Shown here piece after piece: positions 1 to 5,244 of a stretch of DNA of 32,348 nt; position 1 is the first letter of the stretch; the number at the start of each line of letters is the position of its first letter. Source of the stretch: a virus; IMG/VR virus record IMGVR_UViG_3300046009_004071, positions 1 to 32,348 of that record. One strand, 5' to 3'. Made by a program: the position numbers and the translations under genes. Below the pieces are notes generated by a model. The model searched no databases. It saw nothing but the letters and a program-made list of their open reading frames with translations, and had not been told where the DNA came from.

Positions 1-1
1 T

Positions 2-172
2 GGTATCGGATGTGATACTTGTAACTGCACTAAGGATTTATATAATGAGTATAAGTTGTACGTCACTGGTGTTATGGTGGTTCTAGTACCCGAATCGGGT
101 TCAGATGTCATTCTGCTACCGATGGACACTAATAAAATAACTAGCGTGATTTTAAAAAGAAATGGATTATGA
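2..172 (+). CDS. C-terminal fragment of an unknown protein, cut by window start
   Basis: An open frame runs from base 2 to a TGA at 170-172, giving 56 residues with no start inside the window. It contains a CDTCNC cysteine cluster near its visible N-terminus, then a mostly beta-prone hydrophobic stretch (VTGVMVVLVPESG). The stop overlaps the ATG of the next gene (ATGA), a typical phage operon junction that supports it being a real coding end. The family is not recognised. The clustered cysteines could bind metal, but too little is visible to say more. Confidence 0.6.
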   Translation, partial: GIGCDTCNCTKDLYNEYKLYVTGVMVVLVPESGSDVILLPMDTNKITSVILKRNGL

Positions 173-600
173 TTTTAAGAAGAGAGCTTAAAGGCGATAA
201 GGTAACCGCCTACTATAAATCAAGCAATATTCTGAGTTCTGTATACGACTCAACCAATAGAACGTTGGAAATCACCTTCAAAAGAGGTGCGAGATATATC
301 TATGAAGAGGTTGGTAATGTCGACTACGCGAGATTTGAGCTGGCTGATAGTCAAGGCAAAGTATTAGATAGTCACATAAAAAAATACAAAGTATCCAAGC
401 TGGATAACATTGAACCTAAATTGATTGAGGAAGATATTGAAAAATATACTGAATTAGAGGTGACTAATATCGTTTCATCAGTGGTGGACCGAATATTATC
501 AATTATCTCCAGTAGTGATACGTATAACTCACCAGACATTCTTTCTAAGATAGCAAAAGAATGTGAGAAAGGTATCGAGATGACAAAAAGATTCCAATGA
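169..600 (+). CDS. KTSC-domain protein
   Basis: This 143-residue protein has a KTSC-type domain at about residues 16-72. The family pattern is visible in order: SSNI, then YD, then LEITFKRGARYIYEEV, then A-S-G and a closing HIKKY. KTSC domains are small (about 60 residues) and common in phages and bacteria; their molecular role is not established, although some are found fused to RNA- or DNA-associated domains. The rest (73-143) is charged and helical and not recognised. The start overlaps the stop of the upstream gene by ATGA, and the stop overlaps the next small gene in the same way, so the three are probably co-translated. Confidence 0.8.
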   Translation: MILRRELKGDKVTAYYKSSNILSSVYDSTNRTLEITFKRGARYIYEEVGNVDYARFELADSQGKVLDSHIKKYKVSKLDNIEPKLIEEDIEKYTELEVTNIVSSVVDRILSIISSSDTYNSPDILSKIAKECEKGIEMTKRFQ

Positions 601-716
601 TATTCGGTTCTGAACCTGATTGGGATGATGTTGCTGGTGATGAGTTGGCGGCGATGGTACTTATTTTCGTAGCTGCGTGTATTTTGTTATTCGGAGGTAT
701 ATTTTTTTCGCTGTAA
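597..716 (+). CDS. Small single-pass membrane peptide (39 aa)
   Basis: An ATG at 597 overlaps the stop of the KTSC gene (ATGA) and opens a 39-residue frame ending TAA at 714-716. The first 18 residues are acidic (EPDWDDVAGDE). They are followed by an uninterrupted hydrophobic segment of about 19 residues (MVLIFVAACILLFGGIFF) that would span a membrane once. The acidic N-terminus would be expected outside and the short C-terminus inside by charge, though there are no clear positive anchors. Small membrane peptides of this type in phages are sometimes lysis or superinfection proteins, but nothing here identifies a role. Support comes from the stop-start overlap and the clear membrane segment. 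Confidence 0.6.
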   Translation: MIFGSEPDWDDVAGDELAAMVLIFVAACILLFGGIFFSL

Positions 717-745
717 TCCGCTATTTATGAGCAAAGTATTATACT

Positions 746-1129
746 ATGTTCAAACCAGACCACCTGCACGTTTTAATAAAAGGCACATGTAATAAACCGC
801 CGTTGGATACAGAAAGTTTAAACGATTGGTTTATTAGATTGGTTGATAGAGTTAGAATGGTGGTGGTCGCTGGTCCAACGTCCGTATACGTGAACGAAGA
901 GGGTAATGAAGGTCTTACGGGTACCGTAACTCTCGCAACTAGTCACGCCTCCATCCATGTTTGGGATCGTTCGACCCCACCCATGTTTCAGTTCGACCTT
1001 TATTCGTGTAGCTGTTTTTCTGTTAGCGAGATATTGGAGCATCTATCAGAATTCGAACTGATTTCGGTAGAGTGGTTGTTTATTGACCGAAACGATGGGT
1101 TTAAAATAATTGAGGCTGGAAAATGTTAA
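746..1129 (+). CDS. speD: Pyruvoyl-dependent S-adenosylmethionine decarboxylase-like proenzyme
   Basis: The 127-residue length matches bacterial class 1B SpeD. The family core is visible: GLTG at 56-59, then TSHASIHVWD at 65-74, then FDLYSC at 83-88. By alignment from memory, S66 is the serine that self-cleaves to form the pyruvoyl group, H71 matches the processing histidine and C88 the catalytic cysteine. The residue before the serine is Thr65, where bacterial enzymes have Glu, and there are two extra residues between the motifs. In bacteria SpeD decarboxylates S-adenosylmethionine for spermidine synthesis, and phage homologues are known. Some family members have changed substrate to ornithine or arginine, so the substrate is uncertain. 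CTATTTATGAGC at 721-732 is a weak match to the late-promoter element. Confidence 0.75.
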   Translation: MFKPDHLHVLIKGTCNKPPLDTESLNDWFIRLVDRVRMVVVAGPTSVYVNEEGNEGLTGTVTLATSHASIHVWDRSTPPMFQFDLYSCSCFSVSEILEHLSEFELISVEWLFIDRNDGFKIIEAGKC

Positions 1130-1132
1130 AGA

Positions 1133-1261
1133 ATGGGTTTAGAAGATATTCCTATAGAGCCAGATGATGATTTTTTTGACGAATCTATTGTTAATGAAGA
1201 GTCAGAATTCGTTGATGGATGTATTTTTCAACCCACATCTGATGATGATATACAAATTTAA
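1133..1261 (+). CDS. Small acidic protein (42 aa), unknown
   Basis: This 42-residue frame opens four bases after the stop of the SpeD-like gene and ends TAA at 1259-1261. It is strongly acidic, with about 15 Asp or Glu residues and only a single basic-side-chain candidate absent from the middle (EPDDDFFDESIVNEESEF). There is one cysteine and no recognisable domain. Acidic peptides of this size in phages are sometimes DNA mimics or inhibitors, but nothing here supports that specifically. The tight spacing suggests co-transcription with the enzyme upstream; the late-type promoter 20 bases after its stop starts a new unit. Confidence 0.45.
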   Translation: MGLEDIPIEPDDDFFDESIVNEESEFVDGCIFQPTSDDDIQI

Positions 1262-1281
1262 TAACAACTATTGGAATTATT

Positions 1282-1297
1282 CATATTTATAGTAAAA
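1282..1297 (+). promoter_or_regulatory. Late-type promoter element
   Basis: The sequence CATATTTATAGTAAAA ends 7 bases before the ATG at 1305. It matches an element that recurs before structural genes on both strands of the window (1776, 10793, 16359, 18029, 18770, 18823; minus strand 27177 and 30723). The shared core is CATATTTA followed by an AT-rich tail. The identification as a late promoter is inferred from position and from the gp55-like sigma gene at 30752. Confidence 0.55.
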
Positions 1298-1304
1298 ACA
1301 ACTT

Positions 1305-1754
1305 ATGTCTAGTTTTCATGGTAAACCATCGATAATTCACCCAGCCAGCGGTGCGACATTAAGTGCTTATACGTACATTGAGGTTTACGTAGGTACGGGA
1401 GGCGGTTCTGCCACAATAAACGGTATGCCATTTCTTCTTTCAGCAGGGTCGAACATAAAAATAATGATTCGTTCGATATCAGATGTTGTGGGTAACATCT
1501 ACTTACTAGGCTTACCGATAAACGTACTCCAAGGTACGCCTACCTTAAGTGGTTATGTTATACAACCATTAACATTACCAAACCCAGTTGAAGGTATATT
1601 CACGATATATGCGGGAGAAACTTATACCGTCAACGGTAACCTTACTATTAACGGAACTCTGATTATCCAATTAGGCGGTACGCTTATTATAACTGGTGGT
1701 ACGATAATTCAAAACGGTACGATTAATAATGGCGGTACAATTATATTCAACTGA
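1305..1754 (+). CDS. Putative virion protein with C-terminal beta-repeat tail; paralogue A
   Basis: This is a 149-residue protein. Residues 1-85 are closely similar to the next gene: both begin MSSFH, share HPASGATLSAYTY, GTGGGSATING and LPINV or VPINV, and lack charged residues over long stretches. Residues 100-149 are found only in this copy. They form a short repetitive strand pattern (YTVNGNLTINGTLII, GGTLIITGGTIIQNG, GGTIIFN) typical of a beta-solenoid or trimeric fibre tip. Low charge, Gly/Ser/Thr richness and its own late-type promoter suggest a virion surface or tip protein; that is inference. No named family is recognised. Confidence 0.75.
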   Translation: MSSFHGKPSIIHPASGATLSAYTYIEVYVGTGGGSATINGMPFLLSAGSNIKIMIRSISDVVGNIYLLGLPINVLQGTPTLSGYVIQPLTLPNPVEGIFTIYAGETYTVNGNLTINGTLIIQLGGTLIITGGTIIQNGTINNGGTIIFN

Positions 1755-1775
1755 TTGATATTTATCGAACATTAG

Positions 1776-1792
1776 CATATTTATTATTATAA
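1776..1792 (+). promoter_or_regulatory. Late-type promoter element
   Basis: CATATTTATTATTATAA lies in the 45-base gap between the two paralogues and ends 8 bases before the ATG at 1800. It is placed like the element before the first paralogue, so the duplication seems to have included the promoter, or each copy is driven separately. Confidence 0.55.
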
Positions 1793-1799
1793 CCTAAAA

Positions 1800-2069
1800 A
1801 TGTCCAGTTTTCACGCTATACCACCAATAATACACCCAGCCAGTGGTGCAACGCTAAGTGCCTATACATATATGCAAGTATACGCTGGAACTGGTGGCGG
1901 TTCGGCGACCATAAACGGAACGTCAGTATTATTGGCCGCTGGTAGTAGTTTTGATATCATGGTCAATTCAATATCTTCAGTGAGTGGCAACGTGTATTTG
2001 TTAGGTGTACCAATAAACGTAATGCAAGGAACGTCAATAATAGGGGGTTATTACGGCCCTGTAGCTTAA
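1800..2069 (+). CDS. Putative small virion protein; paralogue B
   Basis: This 89-residue protein is the short paralogue of the upstream gene. It shares the N-terminal 85 residues (MSSFHAIPPIIHPASGATL at the start, then GTGGGSATINGTSVLLAAGS and YLLGVPINVMQGT) and ends GYYGPVA in place of the beta-repeat tail. It has no cysteine and almost no charge. Two versions of one fold, one with and one without a repeat extension, suggest a long and a short form of the same surface subunit, or a decoration protein and a fibre-bearing variant. Its function is unknown. It lies 16 bases before the next gene. Confidence 0.7.
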   Translation: MSSFHAIPPIIHPASGATLSAYTYMQVYAGTGGGSATINGTSVLLAAGSSFDIMVNSISSVSGNVYLLGVPINVMQGTSIIGGYYGPVA

Positions 2070-2085
2070 AAAAAAATAATATAAA

Positions 2086-2907
2086 ATGAATAAAATAGCA
2101 ATCAAACCAACAGGCCTTAAAGGTAACGAACAAATTAATAGAATGATTGAACTTATGGGTCAGACACCCATAAAGGAAGGTGTAGACCGTTCGGTCATTG
2201 AGTTGACTAAAATGGGGCCAGATGGCAAAGTGTATGGTATCGTAAGAGAAAACCACGAATATTATATCAAAATCAGCGATAAGACCAATGATTTGGTCAA
2301 AGAGGATTTTAATTATATCGGAGGCCTTAAAAATAAGAAAGAATGGGTATTCCCATCTTACGCTAAAGCTATAAAACAGCTTAATCTTAAATTCATGTCC
2401 TTGTGTGAGGCCACGGGTACAAAATCAAACATAAATGTTTTTGAAGATGATTGTTTGATTTCAGAACATCACCCGTATAAATCAAGTCAAACACTATCCG
2501 CTACTAAAGGTATGGGTGACGCTGAGGAGTACGTGGTTGATAAAAAAGGTGCTGAGTTGTCGTTTGATTCTAAAGAAGGTAAGGCTGAGGATGGGTTCGG
2601 TGATAACGTAGCTGAAAAAGACGTTGTGGATGAGTTTGAAAAGGTAAAACTATCTAAGAACGAATCTAGAATAAACCAAGTTTTAGTAGGTGAGGGTAAG
2701 GATGTGTCTGTTAAGAATGGTAACATCGCGGTTAAACGTCAATTGAGTATATTGGAGACCATAAACAAGATTGATGAGGCGGTTTCCGTTGCCACAGGTG
2801 AGCGTAAGAAAGAACAGATTTCCACAGTAGAGTCAATACTTAAAAAACTATCTAAAGAGGAAATCGTATCTATTCTTGAGAACGTAACAGGAAAAAAAAA
2901 ACTCTAG
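2086..2907 (+). CDS. Unknown phage structural-region protein, N-terminal part of a likely frameshifted gene
   Basis: This frame encodes 273 residues from an ATG preceded by an A-rich leader. Residues 1-105 look like a compact domain (IKPTGLKGNEQINRMIELMG, ELTKMGPDGKVYGIVRENHE, YYIKISDKT, IGGLKNKKEW, PSYAKAIKQLNLKF). After residue 110 it becomes charged linker, ending in a helical segment (LSILETINKIDEAVSVATGE). The frame ends KKKL-stop directly on a run of ten A's at 2892-2901. The -1 frame is open from that run to 4298, so this is probably the N-terminal part of a 737-residue protein. It sits among virion genes; its role is not recognised. Confidence 0.8.
   Translation: MNKIAIKPTGLKGNEQINRMIELMGQTPIKEGVDRSVIELTKMGPDGKVYGIVRENHEYYIKISDKTNDLVKEDFNYIGGLKNKKEWVFPSYAKAIKQLNLKFMSLCEATGTKSNINVFEDDCLISEHHPYKSSQTLSATKGMGDAEEYVVDKKGAELSFDSKEGKAEDGFGDNVAEKDVVDEFEKVKLSKNESRINQVLVGEGKDVSVKNGNIAVKRQLSILETINKIDEAVSVATGERKKEQISTVESILKKLSKEEIVSILENVTGKKKL
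2892..2901 (+). other. Homopolymer slippery site, candidate -1 frameshift
   Basis: Ten consecutive A's are read as GGA AAA AAA AAA CTC TAG in the upstream frame. A -1 slip gives AAA ACT CTA GCC GAA and enters a frame that stays open for 465 further codons. The downstream frame has no ATG, GTG or TTG before 3027, and the ATG there is mid-domain without a visible ribosome site. Ribosomal -1 slippage, transcriptional addition of one A, a real mutation and a homopolymer sequencing error all fit the raw sequence. Confidence 0.65.
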
Positions 2908-4298
2908 CCGAAACTAAAGCTGATGGCATTTCAACAGGTTTATTTTCTGATGAAGAAAATGGTTACGTCTTAGATGAAACCAAATATAAGCTTAAAATAG
3001 ACGCACCCGAAGCATCTAATGGTAGCATGGACAGCACACCTAGTTTTGGTGATGCGCCAGCCCCTGAACCTAGTTTTGGTGATGACAACCAAGACACTCC
3101 TGATGACGCCGAAGGTGATAACCCTTTCGAAAAAAAACCTTTTGACGCTGGTGTTGATGTCGATGAGGAAAGTGACCCTAAGAAATTCATACAGCAACTG
3201 GCTGGTAAAATCGGACAATCGTTAAGGGATTATGAAAAGGGTTTGGGTAATCCTGATTTTGAGTTGGAAAAATTTGTAATCAATTCCGTAATATCAGCAA
3301 CCAATACCGCAGATATGGACGATTCAGACCGAAAGGATATTATAGATAAAATCGAAACCAGCGGTGATGATAACGACAATCAAGAATCGGATTCAGAAGT
3401 TAAAGATGAAACTGATGTTGATGACAGCCAATCTGATTCTGATCAAATGGACGGTGAACAGGTCGATGAGATGTCGTTGGGTGATGACATAGAAGAGATA
3501 TTCTTAGAATGGTCCAAACCTATGGAGTTGACCACTCCGATTTCAGTTTCAGGTGGTCTTAAATACCATTTGGATAATAAGATACCTTTAGGTGAGTCCG
3601 TATTCAGATATGGTTCCGAGAAATATATACAACTATTAAAAGAAGTTAAAAGCCTAAAAAATTCCAATCTCATATCATTAAATGAGAATGACGAATTCAT
3701 CGTCAATTCTGCCATTCCGAAAGTAACTTACCTTAACGGTAAAGAAATACTGTTAAATGCTATATATGAGGAAGAAACTGACGATGAATTGATGTCAGAG
3801 GACGAGATGGTCGAACATCTTCCCACCTTCACACAGATAGCTGCATTAGGCGCCCCGATACTGGCCTTAATCATGCGTAATATACTGAAGGGTAACGAGA
3901 AGTCAGCCAAACAGATTCTAAATAAGGAATTAGAGGGTAAGCCTAATGATAACGTAACTGAATCTGATGTGTTGAATGGTATCAAACAGATTATCGCTGA
4001 GGCTGAGTACAAGGGTAAGACCGTTGAGCTGAATAAACCTAAGCGCGGCGGTTCAAAGAAATTCTATGTTTACGTTAAAGACCCAAGTAGCGGTAATATT
4101 AAGAAAGTATCATTCGGAGCTAAATCGGGTGGCGGTAATCTTGCAGTTAAATTAAAAGACCCGAAAGCTAGAAAGGCATTCTCAGATAGACATAATTGTC
4201 CTGAAAAGAAAGATAAAACAACCGCAGGGTACTGGAGCTGCGCATTGCCGCGTTATGCTAAAAGTCTTGGGCTGAGCGGAGGTGGTCGTTATTGGTGA
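2901..4298 (+). CDS. C-terminal part of the frameshifted structural-region protein
   Basis: The frame is open from just after the stop at 2877-2879, with its first ATG at 3027 (423 residues from there). Reading from the slip at 2901 gives 465 residues; about 42 of these lie before the ATG and read like normal coding sequence (GISTGLFSDEENGYVLDE). Next comes a Pro/Asp-rich linker with a repeated PSFGD unit, an acidic middle, and a predicted helical segment (FTQIAALGAPILALIMRNIL). The C-terminal 90 residues form a basic domain (KKFYVYVKDPSSGNIKKVSF, then FSDRHNCPEKKDKTTAGYW, then SCALPRYAKSLGLSGGGRYW) of a type I recall at the ends of phage virion proteins. If translation starts at 3027 instead, the protein is a separate acidic polypeptide; I think this less likely. 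Confidence 0.75.
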   Translation, partial: TLAETKADGISTGLFSDEENGYVLDETKYKLKIDAPEASNGSMDSTPSFGDAPAPEPSFGDDNQDTPDDAEGDNPFEKKPFDAGVDVDEESDPKKFIQQLAGKIGQSLRDYEKGLGNPDFELEKFVINSVISATNTADMDDSDRKDIIDKIETSGDDNDNQESDSEVKDETDVDDSQSDSDQMDGEQVDEMSLGDDIEEIFLEWSKPMELTTPISVSGGLKYHLDNKIPLGESVFRYGSEKYIQLLKEVKSLKNSNLISLNENDEFIVNSAIPKVTYLNGKEILLNAIYEEETDDELMSEDEMVEHLPTFTQIAALGAPILALIMRNILKGNEKSAKQILNKELEGKPNDNVTESDVLNGIKQIIAEAEYKGKTVELNKPKRGGSKKFYVYVKDPSSGNIKKVSFGAKSGGGNLAVKLKDPKARKAFSDRHNCPEKKDKTTAGYWSCALPRYAKSLGLSGGGRYW

Positions 4299-4323
4299 TA
4301 ACAATGATAATATTTTATAAATT

Positions 4324-4968
4324 ATGAGTTATTTAGTCGCAAATTTACCGCCTATACAATGTTTCGTCAGAAAGGAGTTTCTCTATGACTTCAAAAGTGG
4401 TCATAATGAGTACGAACCTTGTTATTGGGTGTCAGTAAAATCTATTAAGGGTAAAGCTTTATATATTGAGAGCTTATTGACCAACTTTGGGGCTTTATAT
4501 GATAAATTACCTATTTCAGCTTATGTATGGAAAACCGATATTGATATTGATAAATTATTCCCTTTGGATTACCTAGAAATCTGGGACGCTTTTTCTTATA
4601 ACATATCGGTAATTCAAAAATCGACCTTAAGCGGATTGAGGTGTAAGGTCCTGATGAAAGATAAAGAAATGTATAATGGTACATATATGTTTACTATAGA
4701 TAGTTGCCACAGCGAACCTAATGAACTTAACACATCGTTGTCTGAAACACCTAATGAACATAAAAGTTTTAACATAATAAAATTGGATAATGGCCAATTC
4801 TCGGCACAACCGAATAATAGAATTTTATTCTATGACCAATCTTTAACACCCAAAGGCGTAACCATACCTGATTTTAAAGTATCAACGCACTCATTCAGCT
4901 GCGAAAACGGACTGAAGTGGTCTTCTGGTGACGAAGATGATTTTTTTTACAAAATGACTGAAAAATAA
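4324..4968 (+). CDS. Conserved phage protein of unknown function
   Basis: This 214-residue protein begins MSYLVANLPPIQCFVRKEFL and is rich in aromatic residues. Visible blocks are CYWVSVKSIKGKALYIESLL, GALYDKLPISAYVW, PLDYLEIWDAFSYNI, MFTIDSCH and the Q/N-rich LDNGQFSAQPNNRILFYD. I have an impression of similar proteins beside virion genes of marine T4-like phages but cannot name a family. It has no signal peptide or membrane segment, and the two cysteines near residues 13 and 33 are not in a motif. It stands between the frameshifted gene and a small helical gene, with A-rich leaders on each side, and is likely part of the same structural-region transcription unit. Confidence 0.75.
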   Translation: MSYLVANLPPIQCFVRKEFLYDFKSGHNEYEPCYWVSVKSIKGKALYIESLLTNFGALYDKLPISAYVWKTDIDIDKLFPLDYLEIWDAFSYNISVIQKSTLSGLRCKVLMKDKEMYNGTYMFTIDSCHSEPNELNTSLSETPNEHKSFNIIKLDNGQFSAQPNNRILFYDQSLTPKGVTIPDFKVSTHSFSCENGLKWSSGDEDDFFYKMTEK

Positions 4969-4992
4969 TACTATTAAATTAAAATATTAACA

Positions 4993-5244
4993 ATGCGTAA
5001 CACAATTTTAGAATCACTTAGAAACCTGTCCGAAGGGGGCGAAAATAAGAATTATATGTTCTTCCAAAATCTTAAAACCATAAGAGACGCAGCCGATGCA
5101 ATACTTGGTATGAACGAGAATATGGTCGATATGATACTCTCAAACGGACACGATTGGGCCTCTGATCATATTGCAACGTCCAAAGATGATGTTGAGGAGG
5201 TTTATAACTTTTTAAAAAACTCAGCGTCCAATGCACAAAAATGA
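4993..5244 (+). CDS. Small helical phage protein (83 aa), unknown
   Basis: This 83-residue protein is predicted mostly helical (YMFFQNLKTIRDAADAILGM, then NMVDMILSNGHDWASDHIAT, then SKDDVEEVYNFLKN). The HDWASDHIATSKDD stretch looks conserved and could be a small binding module, though no named domain is recognised. Its 3' end overlaps the start of the next, multidomain gene by 14 bases in another frame. The two are therefore probably translated together and may act together. The start codon follows an A-rich leader without a Shine-Dalgarno sequence. Confidence 0.7.
   Translation: MRNTILESLRNLSEGGENKNYMFFQNLKTIRDAADAILGMNENMVDMILSNGHDWASDHIATSKDDVEEVYNFLKNSASNAQK

Noticed and set aside
3027-3029. 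ATG at 3027 as an independent gene start
   Set aside because: There is no leader or ribosome site, and the frame continues upstream as coding-like sequence to the A10 run; frameshift is the better account.
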